Positions 1 through 8,100 of a stretch of DNA of 10,859 nucleotides are shown in pieces. This DNA is from Chryseobacterium gleum. Lineage in GTDB: Bacteria > Bacteroidota > Bacteroidia > Flavobacteriales_D > Crocinitomicaceae. A program made the translations under genes and the position numbers. The stretch covers positions 1 through 10,859 of the forward strand of contig CALPUT020000051.1 in the NCBI GenBank assembly GCA_943326825.2. Direction: 5' to 3'. The notes beneath the pieces are model-generated. The model was not told where the DNA came from and ran no database searches. It was given only the letters and a program-made list of their open reading frames with translations. Position 1 is the first letter of the stretch; the number at the start of each line of letters is the position of its first letter.

Positions 1-2
1 AT

Positions 3-440
3 ATTGCTTTTAAACGAAAAGTTCAGTTGAAAAAAGAATTACTTTATTCCTCTTCACCAGTTTCATATGGAAATTTAGCGCAAGAGTTCATTACCATTTT
101 AGAAGAAGATTCGTTGAACCGTTTTTGCGGAAAAGCATTACAGATTAGTGTTGCTGGGAAATTAGAAGCATACCAGCCTAAAAATAAAATTCAATTGGTT
201 CTACAAACGTTTAACAAAGAAAATCAAGTAACAAATAATTTCTATTATTCTTTTGAAACAACTTATCAAGGACAATTAATTAACGATCATTTTTTACATC
301 ACTTTATTTTTGAAAAAATAACGAAAGAAGATGTATTATTGAAAGTGTATTTATGGGATCGAAAAGTTGAAAGTGTTAAATTGACGAATGCGAATTGTAA
401 ATTTTATGAAATTAAGAATCCAAAAGTCAATAATAAGTAA
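3..440 (+). CDS. Unidentified protein, C-terminal part (5' end outside window)
   Basis: I do not recognise this protein. The frame is open from the first complete codon at base 3, so the TTG at 27 is probably internal and the real start lies upstream of the window. The visible 145 or so residues are soluble, with no membrane segment and no cysteine pattern. A region beginning around ISVAGKLEAY alternates hydrophobic and polar residues (for example IQLVLQTF and VLLKVYLWDRK) and is rich in aromatics, which suggests a beta-sandwich-like C-terminal domain. The last residues are polar and lysine/asparagine-rich. The gene ends 85 bases before the CoA transferase gene on the same strand. It occupies the place where the CoA transferase A subunit would often be, but nothing in it resembles that subunit. 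That it is a real gene is well supported; its function is open. Confidence 0.6.
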   Translation: MAFKRKVQLKKELLYSSSPVSYGNLAQEFITILEEDSLNRFCGKALQISVAGKLEAYQPKNKIQLVLQTFNKENQVTNNFYYSFETTYQGQLINDHFLHHFIFEKITKEDVLLKVYLWDRKVESVKLTNANCKFYEIKNPKVNNK

Positions 441-468
441 AAAGATAGCTCAAAAAGATAGCTTTTTG
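439..468 (+). repeat. 12-base direct repeat containing a small hairpin, possible weak terminator
   Basis: The sequence AAAAAGATAGCT occurs at 439-450 and again at 452-463, starting at the stop codon of the upstream gene. The second copy and the following bases can fold as CAAAAAG (451-457), loop ATAG, CTTTTTG (462-468). This is a 7-base-pair stem just downstream of the stop. The stem is AT-rich and its T run is inside the stem rather than after it, so termination would be weak. It could equally be a local duplication with no function. Confidence 0.35.
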
Positions 469-480
469 TAAAATATGCTT

Positions 481-488
481 TACTTTTG
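481..488 (+). promoter_or_regulatory. Candidate Bacteroidota -7 promoter element for the CoA transferase gene
   Basis: TACTTTTG matches the Bacteroidota -7 consensus TAnnTTTG exactly and lies 37 bases before the ATG at 526. A TTTG occurs at 465-468, but it is only 12 bases upstream, whereas the usual -33 element sits about 19-20 bases away. Only half of the promoter is therefore supported. A start near 493-496 would leave a leader of about 30 bases. Confidence 0.4.
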
Positions 489-525
489 AGTAGTTAAAAA
501 ATGAACTAAATTTAATTGAACGATT

Positions 526-1182
526 ATGGCTCTTGATAAGGTTGGAATAGCAAAACGAATTGCACAAGAATTACAAGATGGTTGGTATGTAAACTTAGGA
601 ATAGGTATTCCAACGTTGGTCGCAAATTATATTCCTGCAGGTATTGAAGTTGAATTTCAATCAGAAAATGGTATTCTTGGAATGGGAGCCTTTCCGTTTG
701 AAGGAGAAGAAGATGCAGATTTAATAAATGCAGGTAAACAAACAATTACAGCTAGAAAAGGAGCTTCTTTTTTTGATTCAGCAACTTCTTTTGCAATGAT
801 TCGTGGTCAACACGTTCAACTTACTGTATTAGGAGCAATGGAAGTTTCACAAGATGGCGACATAGCTAACTGGAAAATTCCAGGTAAAATGGTTAAAGGA
901 ATGGGAGGTGCTATGGATTTAGTTGCTTCGGCTGATAATATAATTGTTGCAATGATGCATTCAAATAAAGCTGGTGAATCAAAGATTTTAAAAAAATGTA
1001 CTTTACCTTTAACGGGTGTTGGATGTGTTAAAAAAGTTGTAACAGAATTAGCCGTTTTAGAAATTAAAGAAGGAAAATTTCATTTATTGGAAAGAGCACC
1101 TGGTGTTTCAGTAGAAGAAATTATTTCAAAAACAGAAGGAGATTTAGTTGTTCCTGAATTTGTACCAGAAATGGTTTTGTAA
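526..1182 (+). CDS. scoB: 3-oxoacid CoA-transferase, subunit B
   Basis: This is the beta subunit of a two-subunit family I CoA transferase. It moves CoA between succinyl-CoA (or acetyl-CoA) and a 3-oxoacid such as acetoacetate, in ketone-body, short-chain fatty acid or amino acid breakdown in the cytoplasm. Its 218 residues match the usual length of this subunit. The signature is clear: an N-terminal GWYVNLGIGIPT segment (residues 19-30), then SENG (46-49) with Glu47 as the catalytic residue that forms the glutamyl-CoA thioester. A GAMEVS...DIANW segment and GKMVKGMGGAMDL follow, both typical of the family. The ATG start fits the family N-terminus (MALDKVGIAKRIAQEL). The A subunit needed for activity is not visible and may lie upstream of the window or elsewhere. 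The exact substrate cannot be read from the sequence. The next gene begins one codon after this stop, in the same frame. Confidence 0.93.
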   Translation: MALDKVGIAKRIAQELQDGWYVNLGIGIPTLVANYIPAGIEVEFQSENGILGMGAFPFEGEEDADLINAGKQTITARKGASFFDSATSFAMIRGQHVQLTVLGAMEVSQDGDIANWKIPGKMVKGMGGAMDLVASADNIIVAMMHSNKAGESKILKKCTLPLTGVGCVKKVVTELAVLEIKEGKFHLLERAPGVSVEEIISKTEGDLVVPEFVPEMVL

Positions 1183-1185
1183 TTT

Positions 1186-2625
1186 TTGAAAACAATCAAT
1201 CATAATATTTGGGTTGATACTTTTTTAAAAGTATTAACCCTTTTTTTTTGTGTTACTTGGTACAGTCTTCAATTTTTTAAAAGTGAAGTTCCAGCTGATT
1301 CTGGTGATGGAATTATGCATTATTTCATTTCTAATGCATCATGGGAAAATCCAGTTTTATTATTACATCACTGGGGGAAACCTCTTTTTATTCTTTTGTC
1401 TTCACTATTTTCACAGTTTGGATTTGGCGGGATAGTAATATTTAACATTCTTGTTTTTATTATTACGATTCTAATAGCTTGGAAAATAGCTTCAAAATTT
1501 AAATTGAGCATTTGGTTAACAATTCTATTTCCAATTGTATTAATTAATATTCAAGATTATAGCATCACCGTTTTAGGTGGATTAACAGAACCATTATTCA
1601 ATTTATTTTTCGTAGTAACCTTCTGGTTATTGGTGTCAAAAAAATGGTTTTGGTTAGCAATTGTTGCCTCATTTTTACCTTTTTTGAGGAGTGAAGGTCA
1701 GTTACCTCTTGTTTTAATTTTTTGTTTACTTCTTTACTATACGCAATATAAATACCTTCCTTTTTTAATAATTGGATTTTTTCTTTATTCAATCGTAGGA
1801 TTTTTTGTGTTAAACGATTTCTGGTGGTATTTCACTAAAAGCCCATATTCTATGAACAATGGTATTTATCATCATGGAGAATGGAATCATTATTTATTGA
1901 GTTATAAAAACTATTTAGGAAATCCAGGTTTATTTATATTTCTAGGCGCTCTAATTTATTTGATGTTCCAATTGATGAAAAGGCGATGGACTTCTATTGA
2001 ATTTTCAAGTTTATTTTATGTTTATGGAACTTTTATGGGAGTTGTCTTATTGCATTCGTACTTTTGGGCGACGGGTCAAAATGCTTCTTTAGGTCTAACT
2101 AGAATCACAACGCAAGCAATGCCTGCCTTTGTTTTGTTGAATTTAATTTACTTAGAAAAGAGTCAATTTGGACAACATAGATTTTCAAGTTATGTTATTG
2201 GTATTATTAGTGTATTAATCGCTTTGAATTCAGTTTTCACCAAGCATTTCCCTATTAAAGCGAATGCTTTAGAGTTACAAGTTATAAGTGCCGCTAATTC
2301 ATTAAAAAGCACTATTAAACCTGGCCAAAAGTTATTTTACCATCATCCATTGTTCTGTTTTCAATTTGGTAATAATCCATTTAAAAAGAATCAATCGTGT
2401 GTTTTATACTATTGTGATGATTTAGATAAAGACATTATTACAAAAATGAAAGCAGGAGATTTAATTGTTCGTGACAGTCAATTCGGACCTCAAGAACAAA
2501 GATTATCCAAAGTATCTGTTACTAAATCAAAAAGATTAAATTTCATTAGTAGTTACATTTCATCAGAACAGAAAGAAGACCCTTACAATGAAACCGAAGG
2601 TGTTTTTGTCTATGAGGTAAAATGA
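1186..2625 (+). CDS. Multi-spanning membrane protein, probable GT-C-type glycosyltransferase
   Basis: This is a 479-residue integral membrane protein with about nine or ten hydrophobic segments over the first 340 residues, then a C-terminal part of about 130 residues that is mostly polar. I place it tentatively in the GT-C superfamily, whose members move sugars from polyprenyl-phosphate donors on the outer face of the inner membrane. The first external loop after the first helix carries two aspartates (Asp38, Asp41 in ADSGDGIMHYF) and an HHWGKP segment, as the acidic first loop of GT-C enzymes does. A TEP motif (134-136) and LRSEG (167-171) resemble the TEP and RPEG-like segments of mannosyltransferase relatives. 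No specific family is identifiable and the substrate is unknown. The start is TTG at 1186: the scoB stop lies in the same frame at 1180-1182, and the next in-frame ATG, about 43 codons on, would remove the first membrane helix. Translation is probably coupled to scoB. Confidence 0.6.
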   Translation: MKTINHNIWVDTFLKVLTLFFCVTWYSLQFFKSEVPADSGDGIMHYFISNASWENPVLLLHHWGKPLFILLSSLFSQFGFGGIVIFNILVFIITILIAWKIASKFKLSIWLTILFPIVLINIQDYSITVLGGLTEPLFNLFFVVTFWLLVSKKWFWLAIVASFLPFLRSEGQLPLVLIFCLLLYYTQYKYLPFLIIGFFLYSIVGFFVLNDFWWYFTKSPYSMNNGIYHHGEWNHYLLSYKNYLGNPGLFIFLGALIYLMFQLMKRRWTSIEFSSLFYVYGTFMGVVLLHSYFWATGQNASLGLTRITTQAMPAFVLLNLIYLEKSQFGQHRFSSYVIGIISVLIALNSVFTKHFPIKANALELQVISAANSLKSTIKPGQKLFYHHPLFCFQFGNNPFKKNQSCVLYYCDDLDKDIITKMKAGDLIVRDSQFGPQEQRLSKVSVTKSKRLNFISSYISSEQKEDPYNETEGVFVYEVK

Positions 2626-2627
2626 TC

Positions 2628-4148
2628 TTATAAATTTCCAGCAAGAAATGAAATCCAATTAGCTGATTGATTCGTATTCAAAACTCTAGGAAATTTATTT
2701 TGAGATCCAGCTTTTCCAATTTTTTCCATGAACAAATAAAATTTATTTGGATCAATTACTTCTATTGTTGGATTATTTAAATTGTATTTCCTACAAGATT
2801 TATAATCATCGTTAATTTCACCTAATTGTTTGTCTAGATTTTCAATAAATAAAGACGAATCAAAAGACGAATTTGAGCCAATATACCATGAATGAAGTTG
2901 ATTTTCTGTGTCAGCATAAATACAAAATTCTGGCACTTCAACGTTCATTTTTTTAGATACATATTGAATTGCAGAATTGATATTATCTAAAGAAAGATGT
3001 TCTCCACTCAAACTTAAAAATTGCTTAATACGACCTGTAATTTTAATCTCTCTTTGTTCAACATTTACAAATCTCACTAAATCACCAATCATGTATCTCC
3101 ATAATCCAGCATTTGTTGAAATTACAAGTGCATAATCAATACCTTCTTGAACCTGAGATAGTGAAAAGGCATTATGTTTATCTTTAACGTTTCCAAATTC
3201 ATCAAAAAAGTCACTATTAAAAGGGATGAATTCGTAGAAAATCCCATTATTCAATAATAATTTCAATCCCTCTCTATCCGGTGAAGTTTGGTAAGCAAAA
3301 TATCCCTCACTTGCCAAATATGTATCCAATAAATGTACTTTTTTACCAATTACTTTTTCAAGTCTTGGAATATATGGTTGCATAAAAACACCTCCATGTA
3401 TATAAACTTCAAAATTCGGCCAAATATCATGTATAGTTTCTAATTCATATTTTTCAATGATTTTTTCTAATAACATGATACACCAGCTTGGAACACCAGC
3501 CATAATCCCAATATTCCAAGAAGGAGCTTTTTCAACTAATTTTTCAAGTTTTTTACTCCAATCTTTTATTTTTGCAATTTCATTTTCAGGTTTTGTAAAT
3601 GGACTTGCAACAATTGAAGTATGTTTTTTTAAAATACCGCTTAAGTCACCTTCGTAATGATTTCTGATCTTAGTTAAGTTCGATGATCCTCCAACCACTA
3701 AAAAATTTGCGCTAAAAAGAGTGTCAGGTAACTTTAAACTATGAAGCGTAGAGATTTGTTTGACACTCGTTTTTTGAAATGAACGAATCATCTGTCTAGT
3801 AACAGGTATTCTTTTGCTTGGAGAACCTGTTGTTCCTGAAGAAAGTGCATAATAAGATATTTTACCTGGCCAAGTGTGGTGTTTTTCACCCTCTATAGAT
3901 TTTTTCAACCAATCTTCATAGAATTCCTCATAATTTGTAATAGGAACAGTTTTTTGATATTCAGAAACAATATCAGCACTTTTTAATGAAATATTAAAGT
4001 GATAGTGTTTACCGAAATCTGTTCTTTTAGCTCGATTTAATAGCCAAGAAAGCGTTTTTAATTGATTGATGTATTCAATCCCTTTATTAAAGTTTCTGTT
4101 GTAAGCAATCTCAGATGTTTTTTTAATTAGCTTTCCAATTATTGGCAT
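2628..4148 (-). CDS. GH3-family acyl-adenylating enzyme (auxin-responsive GH3 homologue)
   Basis: A 506-residue member of the GH3 family, in the ANL superfamily of adenylate-forming enzymes. Plant GH3 proteins activate a carboxylic acid (auxin, jasmonate, benzoate) with ATP and join it to an amino acid. The substrates of bacterial members are not established, as far as I know. Visible motifs are the ATP phosphate-binding loop SSGTTG (residues 103-108, followed by SPSKRIPVT), YIHGG (249-253), LASEGYF (278-284, the adenine/acyl-site region), GLWRYMIGDLVRF (348-360), and the hinge GRIKQFLSLSGEHLS (372-386) before the small C-terminal domain. The length is somewhat short of plant GH3 enzymes but complete. 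No signal peptide or membrane helix is seen, so it should be cytoplasmic. It is last in the leftward block, 90 bases after the stress-protein gene and beyond that gene's terminator. No good -7 promoter motif is visible in the gap. It ends 2 bases from the convergent membrane-protein gene. Confidence 0.88.
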   Translation of the reverse strand: MPIIGKLIKKTSEIAYNRNFNKGIEYINQLKTLSWLLNRAKRTDFGKHYHFNISLKSADIVSEYQKTVPITNYEEFYEDWLKKSIEGEKHHTWPGKISYYALSSGTTGSPSKRIPVTRQMIRSFQKTSVKQISTLHSLKLPDTLFSANFLVVGGSSNLTKIRNHYEGDLSGILKKHTSIVASPFTKPENEIAKIKDWSKKLEKLVEKAPSWNIGIMAGVPSWCIMLLEKIIEKYELETIHDIWPNFEVYIHGGVFMQPYIPRLEKVIGKKVHLLDTYLASEGYFAYQTSPDREGLKLLLNNGIFYEFIPFNSDFFDEFGNVKDKHNAFSLSQVQEGIDYALVISTNAGLWRYMIGDLVRFVNVEQREIKITGRIKQFLSLSGEHLSLDNINSAIQYVSKKMNVEVPEFCIYADTENQLHSWYIGSNSSFDSSLFIENLDKQLGEINDDYKSCRKYNLNNPTIEVIDPNKFYLFMEKIGKAGSQNKFPRVLNTNQSANWISFLAGNL

Positions 4149-4187
4149 ATCTATTACCTTATAGCTTCTGTTGTTGGGTTATATTTT

Positions 4188-4217
4188 AAAAAACCGCTAA
4201 GAAGACTCAGCGGTTTT
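4188..4217 (-). terminator. Intrinsic terminator of the universal stress protein gene
   Basis: Read leftward, AAAACCGCT (4217-4209) pairs perfectly with AGCGGTTTT (4198-4190) across a 10-base loop, and the T run continues for two more bases (six T in all). The stem contains four G/C pairs in a row next to the loop-side T/A pair, which makes it far stronger than anything else in this AT-rich window. It lies about 20 bases after the stop of the stress-protein gene and about 40 bases before the GH3 start codon. The T tract is longer on the minus strand, so that is the likely working direction. Confidence 0.85.
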
Positions 4218-4238
4218 AAGCAATTATATATTAATATT

Positions 4239-5057
4239 TTAGCTGTACATTACACCACTTCCATATGGAGAGTCAACTGGATTGACAACCAAAGTTGGAA
4301 TTTGAGCATCGTTTGTAATTACATATGTTTCATTATTAGCAACTACAGCACCAAAAATATTATTTTTGTTTAAGTTCATGATTGCAATTAAATCTGCATC
4401 TATTGCAACTGCATGTTTAACAACTTCTTTATCAAAATTTCCTCTATTAGCTAAGGTTGCAGTAATTTCAATTCCTCTTTCTTTGAAAAACTTGTTCGCA
4501 AATTGGATATTTGCTTTTACTTTATGTTTTAAGAATTCATCAGATTCATCAGGAGTAATAACATGAACTCTAGATTTCAAGTAAGTAGCCAAGTTAGCAA
4601 CCATTGCTAATTTTTGTTTAGTTTCTTTGTTTAAATCCAATGGAACAACGATATCTCTATATCCATTAGGTCTAATTTTACGATCTTGAACAATAATAAA
4701 AGGCACTTCTGAATTAGTAATTACTTTTAATGCGTTACTTCCAGTTAAATGTTGCCATCCATGTGTACCATGTGTACCCATGAAAATAATTTCAGCATGA
4801 TGTTCAGCAGCAAAATCCCCTATATCGTCGAAAATATTTCCAACTCTTACTTTAGGAATAATTTTAACGGTTGTATCAAACTTAGCTAAAATCTCATTTA
4901 ATTTTGTTTCAGCTTCTGGGATACTTTTTTCTTTAGGAACAACATGTAAAACAAAAATTTGAGCATCAACTGATTTTGCTGTAGAGATTGCATGACTTAA
5001 AGCATTATCTGCAACAGATGAGAAATCATGAGGGACAATATATGTTTTTGTTTCCAT
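4239..5057 (-). CDS. Universal stress protein with two UspA domains
   Basis: A 272-residue cytoplasmic protein made of two UspA-type alpha/beta domains, at about residues 1-124 and 132-260. Proteins of this type are induced by starvation, oxygen or redox stress and bind ATP or other small ligands; the exact role is usually unknown. Domain 1 opens with the classic TYIVPHDFSSVADNAL strand and helix. It has an ATP-loop-like GTHGTHGWQHLTGSN (94-108), ending in VPFIIVQ. The spacing between the second glycine and the GS pair is 8 residues, while the family ATP-binding motif is G-2x-G-9x-G-(S/T). Domain 2 opens with RDIVVPLDLN and ends with IPTLVVNP, but has no glycine loop, so it is probably a non-binding partner domain. 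The gene has a good candidate promoter upstream and a strong terminator downstream, so it is probably transcribed alone. Confidence 0.9.
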   Translation of the reverse strand: METKTYIVPHDFSSVADNALSHAISTAKSVDAQIFVLHVVPKEKSIPEAETKLNEILAKFDTTVKIIPKVRVGNIFDDIGDFAAEHHAEIIFMGTHGTHGWQHLTGSNALKVITNSEVPFIIVQDRKIRPNGYRDIVVPLDLNKETKQKLAMVANLATYLKSRVHVITPDESDEFLKHKVKANIQFANKFFKERGIEITATLANRGNFDKEVVKHAVAIDADLIAIMNLNKNNIFGAVVANNETYVITNDAQIPTLVVNPVDSPYGSGVMYS

Positions 5058-5088
5058 AGCTAAAGTGTTTTTCTTGTTAGTTAAGGTG

Positions 5089-5096
5089 CAAAGATA
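5089..5096 (-). promoter_or_regulatory. Candidate -7 promoter element for the universal stress protein gene
   Basis: Read leftward, this is TATCTTTG, an exact match to the Bacteroidota -7 consensus TAnnTTTG. It lies 31 bases before the ATG at 5057, which would leave a leader of about 25 bases. No TTTG stands at the expected -33 distance; that position is covered by one copy of a 10-base direct repeat (5111-5120). Confidence 0.5.
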
Positions 5097-5110
5097 ATAA
5101 TAAACAAAAA

Positions 5111-5186
5111 GATTAACATTGAAAAATTTGTCTTTCTTTTTTTTAAAGTTAAAATTTTCTCTAAAAATAATAATTTGATTAACATT
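5111..5186. repeat. Pair of 10-base direct repeats (GATTAACATT) upstream of the stress-protein gene
   Basis: GATTAACATT occurs at 5111-5120 and again at 5177-5186, with start points 66 bases apart. Both lie in the 142-base gap between the end of the cyclase gene and the start of the stress-protein gene. The copy nearer the gene covers the expected -33 region of the candidate promoter. The rest of the gap is AT-rich, with homopolymer runs and no strong hairpin, so I see no intrinsic terminator for the cyclase gene. The repeats might be a regulator site or chance in AT-rich DNA. Confidence 0.35.
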
Positions 5187-5199
5187 TTATAATAATTTC

Positions 5200-8100
5200 C
5201 TAATCTTTGTAGTTATTCTCCTCTAATCTTTTTTTAATCTGTTCTAAATTCTCTAATTTTTTTGCTCGTCTAGTATTGATAGCTGTTTGAGTAAAATATT
5301 TGTGATTGGTTAAAAATTGAACTTGAATTTCATCCCATTTTCTATCACTATCGATTTTTCCATGTTCACGTAATTCTAATCTTAATCGATCAGCAATTTC
5401 ATGAAAATCATCACGGCCTAAATAATCTAAATCTGCATCACAAATAATTTCTTCTAATTTATTCTTAGGAGCATGTGGAATTTGTGTAACATAAATTAAT
5501 TCTTTAATCTGTTCAATGTGTTGAGGAGTATAACCATACTTCGGTAAAATTTCTTCAGCTAAACGTGCACCGATAGGTTCATTTTTATCATATTGTTCAA
5601 TAAAACCTGCATCATGATAAGAAGCTGCAGATTTTAATAAAAATAAACCTTCATCAGTAACATTTTCTGTTAAAGCAATACTTTCAACTGCACGGACAAC
5701 ATCTTTCACATGTTCTAAACTATGGTAATGTAACTTTTCAGAAAGACCTTCGCTCAATACTTTTGTGATATGTCTTTCCGCTTTGTTGTAATTGATAGAA
5801 CTATATAAGTATAAATTTAGTATTTGATAAAAGCGTTCGTTTGGAATTAAACCTTTTTCATCAGAAGATAATTGATGTTTGATTCTCTTAACAACATACA
5901 TTTCAATTTTCTCACGTTTACTTTTTGAAAGCGTTTCTCCTATGAAATCACATTCAAAAAATGGTTTGATGTAGTTATATGTACTTTGGGTAATGGTTAC
6001 TTTTCCGGGAGCACATAACATTTCCATTTGTTGAGCCCTATTAACAGTAGAACCCCAAATATCGTATGCTAATCTTTCATTCCCAATCATTCCGGCTGTA
6101 ACTTCACCCGTATTGATTCCTAATCTAAGTTCCCAAACTTCTTCTGCCTTACCTTCTTTTATTAGATTGTTGTTGGTATTCTCAATAAATTCTTGAATTT
6201 TTAAAGCAGCTATACAAGAATCAACGGCATTCGTTTTATTTCTCACAGGAACACCACCTGCACACATGTAGGCATCACCAATCGTTTTTATTTTTTCTAA
6301 ATTGTTAGCTACGATAATCTCATCAAATTTTTGAAAATAAAAGTCTAATTTATTTACAAGATCTTGCGGATTCATTGCTTCTGATTTTCTTGTAAAACCA
6401 ATAAAATCAGTAAATAAAACAGAAACTTCTTTATATAATCGAGCCCCTAACTTCCCGTGTTTCTTTAAATTTTCTACTGTTGATTCAGGAATAATTTTAC
6501 GAATTAATCGTTCTGTTTTATCTTTCTCTATTTGTAACAAACGCGATTGTTCAAGGACTTTATTTTTTTCTTTTTCAATAACTTCATTTTGCGTTTCAAT
6601 TTGAGAATTTTTAGCTCTAATTTCTCGTGTTCGTTCCGCAATCTTCATTTCTAGTCGAACTAATTTTCTTCTTTCTAATTCAATTTTTTGTCGAATAAAC
6701 ACACGAATTAATCCAAAAATGACAAGTCCTATGATCAACCAAAACCACCATGTCCACCAAAAAGGTGCTGCAATTACGATATTGATACAACTTGGATTAG
6801 CATTCCATTCTCCTTGACCAATTCTAGCGTAAACTTTTAGGCGATATTCACCAAACGATAAAGAAGGGAAGTGAATTTCATTGGAATTATTTAGATAAAC
6901 TTCACCTTCGTCTGAACCTTCAAGTATGTATTTATAATTGGTTAATTCTGGATTGCTTATATCTGTTGGAATAAATTGAATAGTAAAACTTCGTTGTTTA
7001 TAGCTTAAGTCAATTTGTTTGGTATTTGTGATTGGTTTTTTAAGAGGAGAACCTTTTTCATTCGGTTTTAGCCAAGACTTGTCTAATTTAAATCTTGAAA
7101 ATATAACGGATATTTTTCCCGAATGCTTCCCAACATTTAAAGGATTAAAAAAGTTATAACCATATATAGAGCCAAAATATAAATAACCAGTTTTTGAATT
7201 TAAATAAGCACCTAAATTAAATTCATTACTCATAAGACCATGAATTTCCTCAAAATTGGTGATGCTTTTATTTTCTAAATTAAACTTACTTACACCTTTG
7301 TTTGTACTTAACCATATATTGTTTGCTTTATCCTTTAGCACACTATAAACTACATTATTTGGAAGGCCATTCGATTTATTGTAAATTTTCCCATTTTTAG
7401 AATTTTCATCCCAGTGAATGATTCCAGAACCTAGCGTTCCAAATAAAAATTCATGATCATTTAGTTGATAAACAGAAGTAATATAATCTTTCGATAGATT
7501 TTTGAGTTCTTTATTCCATTTGTAAGGAATAATTTGTGGACTATCATTTTTATCGACTAAAACATTTAATCCACCGGTACTTGTAGCAAAGAATACATCT
7601 CCTTGTTTGGTTTTATATACCAATCTACAAAGTCCGACACTTATACTTTTTGTTTTTTCACTATGTTCATAAATGGTACTTTTTTTTGTTTTTCGATCGT
7701 AAAGTATTGCACCACCTTTTGTACCTAGAAAATATTTATCGTCTTTCCAATGAACAATAGAATAGATTCTATTATGTGTTAAACTTTGAATTCCTTTTGC
7801 AAATTCTATTCGTTTAAATTGATAATCTTTCTCTCCATAAACTGAAAGCTCATACAATCCATCATCGCAACCAACTAATAAATTCCCTTGTTTTAAAACA
7901 AGCATACTTCTAACTGAAACAACTTGATTTTCTACATTTCTAAAACAATGGGTGTATGATCTTTTTTTACGGTTGTAAATTGAAATTCCTGAATCAGTTC
8001 CTATATATAAAAACTCAGCTTTTTCATCTTCACCAAAACACCAAATTGTTGCACTAGGAAGGCCTTGAGATAAGTTTCCACTGGGACCAACGCCCAAGAA

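Noticed and set aside
27..29. TTG as the true start of the first gene
   Set aside because: The same frame is open back to the window edge with no stop, so the gene almost certainly begins upstream and this TTG is an internal leucine codon.
524..745. Reverse-strand open frame over the CoA transferase gene
   Set aside because: It lies wholly inside a well-supported gene on the other strand, has a low-complexity leucine/tyrosine-rich product and no family features.
1250..1792. Short open frames inside the membrane-protein gene on both strands
   Set aside because: They are shadows of the hydrophobic coding sequence in other frames, with no separate start signals.
5121..5199. Intrinsic terminator after the cyclase gene
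   Set aside because: The region has T and A runs but no stem with G/C pairs; any hairpin would be very weak.
6028..6290. Guanylyl cyclase rather than adenylyl cyclase
   Set aside because: Guanylyl cyclases have Glu and Cys (or similar) at the two base-selecting positions; here they are Lys935 and Asp1010, the adenylyl pattern. Not proven without an assay.
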